Positions 19,743 to 26,341 of a DNA stretch of 38,837 bases are shown here, in pieces (the first letter of the stretch is position 1; each line of letters starts with the position of its first letter). The notes under the pieces were generated by a model that worked only from the letters and a program-made list of their open reading frames with translations, was not told where the DNA came from and searched no databases. The translations under genes and the position numbers were made by a program. Source of the stretch: Chloroflexota bacterium (GTDB lineage Bacteria > Chloroflexota > UBA6077 > FW602-bin22 > CADDYW01); the NCBI GenBank assembly GCA_021324795.1, contig JAJPIK010000081.1, positions 1-38,837 of the forward strand, given 5' to 3'.

Positions 19743-20042
19743 TTACTTTGTGAATTCGACCTGTTCTTGATGCGCCCGCCGATGCTGCTCGACAAGCTGC
19801 TGGGCTTCGCGTTGGATTCCTGCCGCTTTACAGTCGCAATAGGTCGAATAAACCACTTTATGGATCAGGCGTAGGTGCCAATCGTTCGCCGTGACCCGCG
19901 ACTCCCATTCATCGAGCAAATGCAGCAAACGTGAAAGACGAGCGAGCAAGAATACGGTAAGCGATGAGGGGTGATCGGTCGTCGGGACTTTGGGAAAAAT
20001 CGGGCAAACGAAATCCGGACACTGCGTCTTTTGGCCGGCCAC
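19743..20042 (-). CDS. small four-cysteine protein, unknown
   Basis: This 99-residue protein is not recognised. It has four cysteines in two close pairs, CPDFVC (8 and 13) and CDC (69 and 71), which might bind a metal. A hydrophobic amphipathic stretch, SSLTVFLLARLSRLLHLL, lies at about 26-43, and the C-terminus is helical and charged. GTG 20042 is chosen because GAGG lies six bases upstream; a TTG at 20054 is possible. A TATAAT lies 39 bases upstream. It ends 10 bases before the FmdB-like gene, so the two are probably co-transcribed. Confidence 0.55.
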   Translation of the reverse strand: MAGQKTQCPDFVCPIFPKVPTTDHPSSLTVFLLARLSRLLHLLDEWESRVTANDWHLRLIHKVVYSTYCDCKAAGIQREAQQLVEQHRRAHQEQVEFTK

Positions 20043-20080
20043 GGTGCACCTCAACCAATCGTTGACGTCTTCTGTTGGCG

Positions 20081-20086
20081 ATTATA
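20081..20086 (-). promoter_or_regulatory. promoter -10 box for the four-cysteine/FmdB unit
   Basis: The minus strand reads TGCTATAATCGCC, with a perfect TATAAT at 20086-20081. The -35 region is AT-rich but poor. The predicted start would give a leader of about 30 bases to the GTG at 20042. Confidence 0.5.
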
Positions 20087-20151
20087 GCACAGGCGTTATC
20101 GTGGATATATTAATAGAAGGCAAAAAAAGGTTGCGTTCACCGCGTCGAATT

Positions 20152-20179
20152 AGTTGAAAAAGCGCAGGGGCATCCTGCG
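20152..20179 (-). terminator. intrinsic terminator
   Basis: On the minus strand CGCAGG (20179-20174) pairs with CCTGCG (20068+95 to 20163, that is 20168-20163) around ATGCC and is followed by CTTTTTC. This fits a rho-independent terminator for the RRM/106-residue gene pair transcribed from the right. Confidence 0.6.
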
Positions 20180-20260
20180 TATCCATTTCGGTGATTGCCA
20201 CAGGATACCCCTTGACCTTACTGACGTGTTAGTCCTACCGCCCAGTTGGGCGAATCTGCC

Positions 20261-20335
20261 ATTCTGAGCGACCGAAGGGGGGCGAAGAATCTTCCCGATA
20301 GACAAGAGATTCTTCGTCGCTTCGCTCCTCAGAAT
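20261..20335. repeat. dispersed inverted-repeat element (LRSEATKNL-encoding type)
   Basis: ATTCTGAG...CGAAGAATCT on the left and AGATTCTTCG...CTCAGAAT on the right form arms of about 30 bases with some mismatches around a short spacer. Translated on the minus strand it gives the spurious peptide ILRSEATKNL, familiar from intergenic repeats in many bacterial genomes. It lies between two genes and is not coding. Confidence 0.7.
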
Positions 20336-20355
20336 AACAAAGGGCGACTGTCGGA

Positions 20356-20676
20356 TTAGGAAGCGAGATCCGTGTCGCCGCCGACGAGAGCTTGGGCGTC
20401 CTCGATCCAATGCATCGCTCGTAGCACCGCATCGGTCCGACGATGAGCCTGAGCCAGCTCATAGGCCTCGCCCGGGTCAGAGACGAAAGGGATGTTCTCG
20501 TCGTTCAGCACCGAGAAGTCGGCGAGCATTCGCGCAATTTCGCCCGGTGTCAGCCAGTCGAACTGCGGTCCATTCGCCTTGAGCCAATCGACAAGCTCTG
20601 CCCACGATTGCCAGGGGCGTTGCTGAAAGACAACAATCACATCTCCAAGCTCGTAATCTTTGGAAAAGCGCACCAT
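20356..20676 (-). CDS. hypothetical protein, 106 residues
   Basis: The family is not recognised. The product is soluble and acidic with a tryptophan-rich centre (RPWQSWAELVDWLKANG, FDWLTPGEIARML) and a helical C-terminus (AYELAQAHRRTDAVLRAM). The start is uncertain: ATG 20676 lies 22 bases after the RRM gene stop and has no clear ribosome site, while GTG 20691 has GGTAGG six bases upstream and adds five residues. Close spacing makes it the second gene of an RRM operon ending at the terminator at 20152-20179. Confidence 0.55.
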   Translation of the reverse strand: MVRFSKDYELGDVIVVFQQRPWQSWAELVDWLKANGPQFDWLTPGEIARMLADFSVLNDENIPFVSDPGEAYELAQAHRRTDAVLRAMHWIEDAQALVGGDTDLAS

Positions 20677-20698
20677 GGGCCGGCGTGACACGGGTAGC

Positions 20699-20986
20699 CT
20701 ACCCTGCCCGACGCTGATTACCGCCACCCACGCGATACTCACGCTCTTGGGCAATGTTGACCCGCAATTGCCGCCCGTCAAGCACATAGTTGTTGAACAT
20801 GCGGATGGCGTCATCAGCCTCTTGATCGTTAGCCATCTGGACGAACGCGAAGCCGCGCGGACGTCCGGTTTGGCGATCGAGGGGCATCGTCACTGATTCT
20901 ACTGTACCTGCCTGTCCAAACAAACGTTTTAACTCCTGCTCGCTAACGCTGTATGGAAGGTTTCCAACATATAATCGAGTCGCCAT
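20699..20986 (-). CDS. RRM-domain RNA-binding protein
   Basis: This 95-residue protein is a single RNA recognition motif with a short Gly/Arg tail. RNP2 is LYVGNL (5-10) and RNP1 is RGFAFVQM (44-51), both with the aromatic residues needed to stack on RNA. Such small RRM proteins are common in cyanobacteria and Chloroflexota and often respond to cold; that role is inference here. The ATG at 20986 has GGGAGAG upstream. The 5' leader contains nested inverted repeats at 21011-21062. It is divergent from the solute-binding lipoprotein gene. Confidence 0.88.
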   Translation of the reverse strand: MATRLYVGNLPYSVSEQELKRLFGQAGTVESVTMPLDRQTGRPRGFAFVQMANDQEADDAIRMFNNYVLDGRQLRVNIAQEREYRVGGGNQRRAG

Positions 20987-21010
20987 CAAACTCTCCCGTG
21001 CGCAGTAGCG

Positions 21011-21062
21011 CATTGAGTAAACTCAGAGTTCTGCAATGCCCGTGCCGGCTTCAGATCACGGG
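21011..21062 (-). promoter_or_regulatory. nested inverted repeats in the RRM gene leader
   Basis: CATTG (21011-21015) pairs with CAATG (21034-21038) and encloses TGAGT-AA-ACTCA (21014-21025). Next to it CCCGTG (21039-21044) pairs with CACGGG (21057-21062). These could fold in the 5' untranslated RNA of the RRM gene, where self-binding would be plausible. No function is shown. Confidence 0.3.
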
Positions 21063-21069
21063 TGCCCCC

Positions 21070-21099
21070 TTGACCAGGGAAGGATGCAATAGATACAAT
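21070..21099 (+). promoter_or_regulatory. promoter of the solute-binding lipoprotein gene
   Basis: TTGACC (21070-21075) and TACAAT (21094-21099) are 18 bases apart, each matching five of six consensus bases. The start would be near 21106, about 43 bases before the ATG at 21149. Confidence 0.65.
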
Positions 21100-21148
21100 C
21101 TGGCTATCACGGTTGGTCCAGGATCCCCGCAAGATGACAAGAGGTAGC

Positions 21149-22624
21149 ATGGACAACGACCTTGACACGCGATTTTCCCGTCCGAAGCGAGGCTGGTCGC
21201 GACGGTCGTTCCTCGGAGGATCCGTCATCGTCGCCGCGCTGATCGCAAGCACCGGGCTCGCGGCGTGCTCCACAGGTCAAGCACCAATGGCGCCAACCAC
21301 GGCTTCCACCTCGGCCTCCACGCCAGAGGCCACTCCGACCATGGCGGGCGCGCCGGCCCAGCCAGCCGCATCGCCTGCCGCGCCAAGCACCGACAATAAA
21401 CCCCAGATTCGCTTCTTCGGCTCCGAAACCCAAGCTGCAATGAAGGCAATCACCGTCCAGGTTCAGAAATTCTCGGCGCAGACTGGTATTCCGGTGGAGT
21501 ACAGCATCGCCACCGGTAACGAGTTTAACGCCAAGTTGCAAACGATGATGGCCGGCGGAACACCCCCTGACCTACACTACATGGATTTCCGAAACTTTGC
21601 GCGCTTCGCCTTCGACGGCCAACTCCTCGATCTCCTGCCGCTCGCCAACCGAGACAAGTACGATCTCACCGATTTTCATCCGAACTATCTCGTTCAGTGC
21701 TATTGGGAAAAGAAGCTGTACGCGAACGGTCGAGACTTTGGCTGGCGCCAGATCTTTTACAACGTTGACCTGTTCAAGAAATCCGGGGTGCCCCTTCCTC
21801 CCGATAACTGGGACGCGCCCGGCTGGACGTTTGACGACTTCCGTGCCGCCGCTGAAAAACTGACCCAGCGCGACACCAGCGGCCGCACGACGGTTTGGGG
21901 TTTCGCGAACAGCACCGACTATTTCGGCTGGGTTTATTCAAATGGTGGACGATTCATCGACGCGAATAACGAGCATGAGATGGTCACTCAGCCGCCAGCG
22001 ATCGATGCGCTTGAATTTCTCCACGATCTGTTGAACAAATGGAAGGTCGCCCAAACCCCGGCGGCTTCCCAGGAAATCGATTCAACTTCCGCGTTCATGA
22101 CGGGTCGGGCAGCGATGATCGTCAACCCAACCGCGACCGGTGTTATTACCTATCGAGCGATCAAGCAATTTTCCTGGGATACCGCCCCGCTGCCCAAGGG
22201 ACCAGACCTGTCGGGGCCTCGTCGCGACCATGGGGGTGGATCCGGCTGGTCGCTGGCTGCGCGCGGACCACATCACGATGAAGCTTGGGAGCTTTCCAAG
22301 TTCATTAGTGGTAAAGAGACTCAAACCGAGCTTGCCAAGGCCGGATTCGCTCCATCACGCATCTCGGTGATGGAATCGGAGGCGTGGATCGATCCAAGTC
22401 AGCCACCTAAGAGCAAGCAGGTGATGACCAAGGGCGGTGATCACGTCGTTCAGAATCCGCAGATCTTGGTTTGGGGCGAGTTTCAAAACACCCTTGATAA
22501 GCTCCTTGATGATGTCTGGCTGGGAAAGCATACCGCTCAGGAGATCGCGCCCCAGCTCAAGTCGTCGATGGACGCGTTGATGGCCAAGAACGCGCAGCTT
22601 TTGTCGGGCAAAAAAGGCAATTAA
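21149..22624 (+). CDS. extracellular solute-binding lipoprotein (ABC transporter, family 1 type)
   Basis: The 491-residue product has a twin-arginine signal (SRRSFLGG at 17-24), a hydrophobic core and a lipobox LAAC with Cys40, so it is probably exported by Tat and lipid-anchored. A Thr/Ala/Pro-rich linker (42-85) precedes a bacterial solute-binding fold (FGSETQAAMKAITVQVQKF, NEFNAKLQTMMAGGTPPDLH, FMTGRAAMIVNPTATGVI). Homologues usually bind sugars or oligosaccharides. No permease or ATPase gene is nearby, so it is an orphan here. The ATG at 21149 has AGAGG upstream; earlier starts would precede the Tat region with no support. Confidence 0.85.
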   Translation: MDNDLDTRFSRPKRGWSRRSFLGGSVIVAALIASTGLAACSTGQAPMAPTTASTSASTPEATPTMAGAPAQPAASPAAPSTDNKPQIRFFGSETQAAMKAITVQVQKFSAQTGIPVEYSIATGNEFNAKLQTMMAGGTPPDLHYMDFRNFARFAFDGQLLDLLPLANRDKYDLTDFHPNYLVQCYWEKKLYANGRDFGWRQIFYNVDLFKKSGVPLPPDNWDAPGWTFDDFRAAAEKLTQRDTSGRTTVWGFANSTDYFGWVYSNGGRFIDANNEHEMVTQPPAIDALEFLHDLLNKWKVAQTPAASQEIDSTSAFMTGRAAMIVNPTATGVITYRAIKQFSWDTAPLPKGPDLSGPRRDHGGGSGWSLAARGPHHDEAWELSKFISGKETQTELAKAGFAPSRISVMESEAWIDPSQPPKSKQVMTKGGDHVVQNPQILVWGEFQNTLDKLLDDVWLGKHTAQEIAPQLKSSMDALMAKNAQLLSGKKGN

Positions 22625-22663
22625 GCTTGTTATCGTGTGGCATGCTCGACTGGCCAACAGATC

Positions 22664-22692
22664 TGGACTCGCTCGAGGGAATCGTGTATGCT
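22664..22692 (+). promoter_or_regulatory. candidate rpsT promoter
   Basis: TGGACT (22664-22669) and TATGCT (22687-22692) are 17 bases apart; each matches four of six consensus bases. This is a moderate match in the right place, about 45 bases before rpsT. Confidence 0.35.
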
Positions 22693-22736
22693 TTTAAAAG
22701 TATTTTCGTATCCTTAGCTTTGGAGGAGGAGTTCTT

Positions 22737-23021
22737 TTGGCAAATACCAAGTCGGCGTTGAAGGCCATTCGCGTTTCTGAGCGTCGTCGTCGCCGTAACC
22801 AACCGATCCGATCAGGGGTTAAGACGGCGATCCGTAAGGCGCGTCAGGCGATCGCGACCGGCAATATCGAAGCAGCCACCGCGGCAACTATCGCCGCGGC
22901 TAGCAAGCTGGATAAGGCGGTATCCAAGGGTGTGCTCCACTGGCGCAATGCAGCCCGACGTAAGTCGCGGCTCATGCGCAAGCTGAATCAAGCAAGCAAG
23001 GCTCCCCCAATAACTGCTTGA
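22737..23021 (+). CDS. rpsT: 30S ribosomal protein S20
   Basis: The 94-residue, strongly basic protein matches S20: it opens with NTKSALKAIRVSERRRRRN, continues with VKTAIRKAR, and has the late segment GVLHWRNAARRKSRLMRKLN. S20 binds 16S rRNA and assembles early into the small subunit. It starts at TTG 22737, a codon known from rpsT genes in other bacteria and associated with autoregulation, with a strong GGAGGAGG nine bases upstream. The next gene starts 60 bases downstream behind a hairpin. Confidence 0.93.
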   Translation: MANTKSALKAIRVSERRRRRNQPIRSGVKTAIRKARQAIATGNIEAATAATIAAASKLDKAVSKGVLHWRNAARRKSRLMRKLNQASKAPPITA

Positions 23022-23033
23022 ACTCAATAACGG

Positions 23034-23088
23034 CACGCATTTTGCCTCTCCGCGTAGGCATCTGGCCTCCTGGAGAGCAGAATGCGTG
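23034..23088 (+). promoter_or_regulatory. hairpin enclosing the ribosome site and start codon of the M50 gene
   Basis: Bases 23034-23051 pair with 23072-23088 in a stem of 17 pairs with one bulged C (23046) and one G-U, closing a 20-base loop with a smaller AGGC/GCCT stem. The right arm contains the Shine-Dalgarno GGAG (23072-23075) and the ATG (23082-23084), so both would be hidden in the folded mRNA. There is no T-tract, so it is less likely an rpsT terminator. A thermosensor or translational switch is inference. Confidence 0.6.
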
Positions 23089-23807
23089 GCACGGTGACGG
23101 TCGGCCGGCTGGACGACGTTCCAATTGTCCTTCACGCGTCGTTACTACCAGTCTTTGCTTTCGTCAGTTGGACGTTAGCCGCGCGCTTCTTTCCTCTGCT
23201 TTTCCCTTCCTGGTCTCCTTATCGCTACTGGCTGGTCGGTATTGTCGGCAGCATACTCGTCTTCGCCTCGGTGCTCGTCCATGAACTGGGGCACACCTTC
23301 GTTGCGCGTCGACGAGGGCTGACTGTCGCACGGATCAGTCTTTTCTTTCTCGGCGGAGTTGCCGAGATCGACGTCGATGGTGGCACACCGGGCGACGAGT
23401 TCTGGATGGCTCTGGCTGGACCAGTGGTGAGTCTGGGCCTCGCCGGGGGCTTCTCGGCGCTTTGGCACCCCATGAGCCAACGGCACCCTGGCCTGGGCGC
23501 GATTGCCCTGTACCTGGCGATCAGCAATTTCCTGCTCGCAATGTTTAATCTTCTGCCGGCTTATCCCTTGGATGGTGGTCGTCTCGTCCGATCTCGACTT
23601 TGGCAGCTTTGCGGCAGCCAGGATCGCGCAACCCTCTGGGCTAGCTGGCTCGGTCAGTTTCTCGGGGGCACTGTGCTACTGGTCGGTGTTCTCTGGCTGC
23701 TTTCCGGCAGTTTGATCACCGGGTTTTGGGCTTCGATCGTTGGTCTATTCGTCGTGATCGCTGCCCGTGGCGCGCTTCCCTCGTTTCTCTCCTCTTCACC
23801 TTCCTGA
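23082..23807 (+). CDS. M50-family intramembrane zinc metalloprotease
   Basis: This 241-residue membrane protein belongs to the site-2 protease family. The zinc site is visible as HELGH (His67, Glu68, His71), with the third ligand in NLLPAYPLDGG (Asp164). A LFFLGGVAEI segment (88-97) and a GPVVSLGLAGG loop are typical of the SpoIVFB-like group. About six membrane helices are predicted, and no PDZ or CBS domain is present. Substrates may be anti-sigma factors or membrane peptides, which cannot be told from sequence. The ATG at 23082 has GGAG upstream, inside a strong hairpin. The gene follows rpsT. Confidence 0.9.
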   Translation: MRGTVTVGRLDDVPIVLHASLLPVFAFVSWTLAARFFPLLFPSWSPYRYWLVGIVGSILVFASVLVHELGHTFVARRRGLTVARISLFFLGGVAEIDVDGGTPGDEFWMALAGPVVSLGLAGGFSALWHPMSQRHPGLGAIALYLAISNFLLAMFNLLPAYPLDGGRLVRSRLWQLCGSQDRATLWASWLGQFLGGTVLLVGVLWLLSGSLITGFWASIVGLFVVIAARGALPSFLSSSPS

Positions 23808-23901
23808 CAAATGCAGGCGTCTTACCTACCTGGGTGAGGGAATCCGACGACCATGCTATCCTTCAGCTTACTCACAGAGTAGAACAAATGGAGAGAAACG
23901 G

Positions 23902-24669
23902 ATGGATCTCACCGGGCAGGTGGCCTTGATTACTGGCGCGGGGAGCGGCATCGGCGCAGCAACGGCGCGACGGATGGCCAAAGCGGGTGCGGCAGTCGCC
24001 CTCGTTGGTCGGACCCGCCTCTCGCTGCAACGCGTCGCCGAGGAGGTCGAAGCCAGTGCGGGCCGTGCTTTGGCGATCGAGGCGGACGTGTCGAAGGCAA
24101 GCCAGATCGATCTGGCCGTGGCAAGAACAGTCGAGAGGTTTGGGAAACTCGACACGGTTGTGTCGAACGCGGGAATTCAGTTACACGATCACGACCTGCC
24201 GATTCATGAGCTGACGGAAGAGATCTGGGACCAAACCCACGCGACGAACCTGAAAGGGACTTTTCTAACCTGTCGGGCCGGGATCCGCCAGCTTCTCAAG
24301 CAAGGAAATGGTGGTTCGGTCATCATCGTCAGCTCGGTCACGGCACTCGTCGGCGTAGCCCCCCAAAATCCGGCCTACACCGCCAGCAAAGGTGGCCTGA
24401 TCAGCTTCGGTCGCGCGCTGGCCGTGCAGTATGCCGCCCAAGGCATTCGAGTCAACGTCGTCTGCCCCGGCGCATTGGAAGCTACGCCCGATTTCGAACT
24501 GCTTCCAGATCCGCAAGCGCGCGAGCGCCGTCTGATTCCCCAGATTCCGCTCGGGCGGCTCGGGCGTTTCGAAGAGATCGCGCCAATCATCACCTTCCTG
24601 GCCTCCTCGGAGGCCAGCTATCAAACTGGCAGCGTGATTCTCGTCGATGGTGGTCTCACCGCGCGTTAA
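23902..24669 (+). CDS. short-chain dehydrogenase/reductase (SDR)
   Basis: This 255-residue classical SDR has the cofactor motif TGAGSGIG (11-18), NAG (89-91), and the catalytic Ser144/145, Tyr159 and Lys163 (YTASK). The C-terminal SSEASYQTGSVILVDGG is typical of the FabG/glucose-dehydrogenase group. It should oxidise or reduce an alcohol/ketone using NAD(P); substrate unknown. The ATG at 23902 has GGAGAG upstream. An open frame runs back to 23767 but overlaps the M50 gene and lacks a family match. It converges on the ArgH-like gene with 13 bases between stops. Confidence 0.88.
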   Translation: MDLTGQVALITGAGSGIGAATARRMAKAGAAVALVGRTRLSLQRVAEEVEASAGRALAIEADVSKASQIDLAVARTVERFGKLDTVVSNAGIQLHDHDLPIHELTEEIWDQTHATNLKGTFLTCRAGIRQLLKQGNGGSVIIVSSVTALVGVAPQNPAYTASKGGLISFGRALAVQYAAQGIRVNVVCPGALEATPDFELLPDPQARERRLIPQIPLGRLGRFEEIAPIITFLASSEASYQTGSVILVDGGLTAR

Positions 24670-24682
24670 GTTTTTGGCAGAG

Positions 24683-26194
24683 TCACCTCGTTAACAATGC
24701 GACCTCATGATCGAGGAGTTGTCGGCTCGACAACAAACGCTGGCGCCGCTGCTGCTGGCGTGCTTCGGCACCTTTCTGGCGAGTCGCCGCGAGATCGAGC
24801 ATGCGCGCCATCTCGCTTGGAGCTGGGCCACCGGTGACAGTGCGGACGAGGATGTTGCCCCACGGATCGAGCGCCTGAGCTAGCGCTTCTGATGATAGCC
24901 CGAGCGAGTGACCAAAGAGATCCTGGCAGGACTCGTCAAGCATCTCGGTGGTCAGGTCGATCGCCGTCTTGCCCGCTTCGAGGGCGCGGAAGACGGTTTT
25001 TCCGACGATGTTGTGGGCCATCCGGAACGATATGCCTTTCTCGCGGACGATCGTGTCGGCGAGCTCGGTCATTGTCGCGAAGCCGATCTCGGCCAGGTAC
25101 TTCATCCGCTCCTTGCGGAACGTGGTCGACGGCAGCACGCCACGGAGCAGATCGAGCGCGGTGATCGCGAGCTCGATCGCCTGGTGCAAGGGGGGATTGC
25201 CACCGGCCTGGGCGTCGCCACATTCGCTGAACGAGACATTCTTGACCGCGGCGAAGGCGGCCATGCTGTCACCGATGGCCTGAGCACTCAGCGCCTTCAG
25301 CTTCTCGATCACGCCGGGATTTTTCTTTTGAGGCATGATGCTGCTGACTGAGCAGTACCGGTCAGCCAGTTCAGCATAACCGAATTCGAGCGTGCTCCAG
25401 ATCCAGAGGTCCTCGCAGAGTCGGCTCAGATTGGTCATCAGCAGCGCGACCGCCGCGGCGGCTTCGGTGACGTCATCGCGTGAGACAATCGCGTCGTAAG
25501 CGTTCACCACTAGGCCGTCGAAGCCAAGGAGTTCGGTCGTCAAGCTGCGATCCAAGGGAAAGCCGGTCGTCGTCAAGGCGGCCGCGCCCAGGGGATTGCG
25601 ATTCACCCGGTCGTAAGTGGCTTCCAAGCGCTCCAGGTCGCGTGCCAGGACATCGGCAAACGCGGCGAAGTAATAGCCAAGCGTAATGATCTGTGCATGT
25701 TGAGAATGGGTCAGGCCAGGCATCACCGTCTCGACGTGGGCCCTGGCCAAATTGAGCAGTACCTGATGGAATGCGAGCACCTGATCCAGCAGGTCGAGGA
25801 GGCTAGTGCGGAGGACCATCCGTGCGGTCGTTACCCCCAGATCGTTTCGACTCCGTCCGGTATGCATACGCCCGCCAACTTCCGGTCCGACTCGACGGAT
25901 CAGGGCACGCTCCACGTGCGAGTAGAGATCTTCGAGTCCAGGGTCAACCTCGATTCCGGCCGGTCCAGCCTTGTGGATCTCCACGAGCGCACCCAGGATC
26001 GCCCGCGCGTCGTCTTGGCTAATGATCTTCTGACGAGCGAGCATGACCGTGTGGGCGAGGTGGATCTGCATTTGTGGCTCGAAAGCGACCTGGAGCGATC
26101 GAGCGAGTGCGGGTGCGTTAAAGTGCTGCACGAGGTCATCACTGGGCTTTTCACGAACCCGTTCCCGTAGCTGGACGCTATCTTCTTCTGGCAT
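24683..26194 (-). CDS. ArgH-like lyase of the fumarase/aspartase superfamily, divergent
   Basis: This 503-residue protein belongs to the argininosuccinate lyase branch. It has HTGRSRND (111-118), a LTHSQHAQ segment (161-168) and the superfamily signature SSIMPQKKNP (284-293), whose loop carries the catalytic serine. Differences from true ArgH are clear: the THxQxAQP block lacks the proline, and where ArgH has KDMQEDKEP this protein has FSECGDAQAGGNPPLHQ. No argG is nearby. A different C-N lyase activity, as in EDDS lyase, is possible. The ATG at 26194 has GGAG seven bases upstream, preferred over 26215. The C-terminus is rich in Arg/Gln. Confidence 0.7.
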   Translation of the reverse strand: MPEEDSVQLRERVREKPSDDLVQHFNAPALARSLQVAFEPQMQIHLAHTVMLARQKIISQDDARAILGALVEIHKAGPAGIEVDPGLEDLYSHVERALIRRVGPEVGGRMHTGRSRNDLGVTTARMVLRTSLLDLLDQVLAFHQVLLNLARAHVETVMPGLTHSQHAQIITLGYYFAAFADVLARDLERLEATYDRVNRNPLGAAALTTTGFPLDRSLTTELLGFDGLVVNAYDAIVSRDDVTEAAAAVALLMTNLSRLCEDLWIWSTLEFGYAELADRYCSVSSIMPQKKNPGVIEKLKALSAQAIGDSMAAFAAVKNVSFSECGDAQAGGNPPLHQAIELAITALDLLRGVLPSTTFRKERMKYLAEIGFATMTELADTIVREKGISFRMAHNIVGKTVFRALEAGKTAIDLTTEMLDESCQDLFGHSLGLSSEALAQALDPWGNILVRTVTGGPAPSEMARMLDLAATRQKGAEARQQQRRQRLLSSRQLLDHEVALLTR

Positions 26195-26230
26195 TGATGT
26201 TCTCCGATCGATCATAATTGCTAGGAAATT

Positions 26231-26334
26231 CCTCCCCGCCTTGAAAGGACGGGGCAGGACCGGGGGGCTTCAGCCCCGGGCGCTTTAGCGCCACGTCCCT
26301 GCCCCGTCTCTTCCCGTCTCTTTAGGGCGGGGAC
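26231..26334. repeat. nested palindromic element, IS200/IS605-end-like
   Basis: The segment starts with CCTCCCCGCCTTGAAAGG and ACGGGG, a hairpin with one bulge. It continues with GGGGCTTCAGCCCC and GCGCTTTAGCGC hairpins, then a right arm that is an imperfect reverse complement of the left and contains a tandem CCCGTCTCTT x2. Hairpins of this type mark IS200/IS605 ends, so this could be a transposase-less derivative. It fills the gap between the hydrolase stop and the ArgH-like gene. Confidence 0.55.
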
Positions 26335-26341
26335 TCCGTCG

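Noticed and set aside
20150..20410. A minus-strand frame encoding ILRSEATKNL
   Set aside because: A known spurious product of a dispersed intergenic repeat.
24683..26194. Calling this gene plain argH
   Set aside because: The motif blocks deviate from canonical argininosuccinate lyase and no arginine genes are nearby, so only an ArgH-like lyase is supported.
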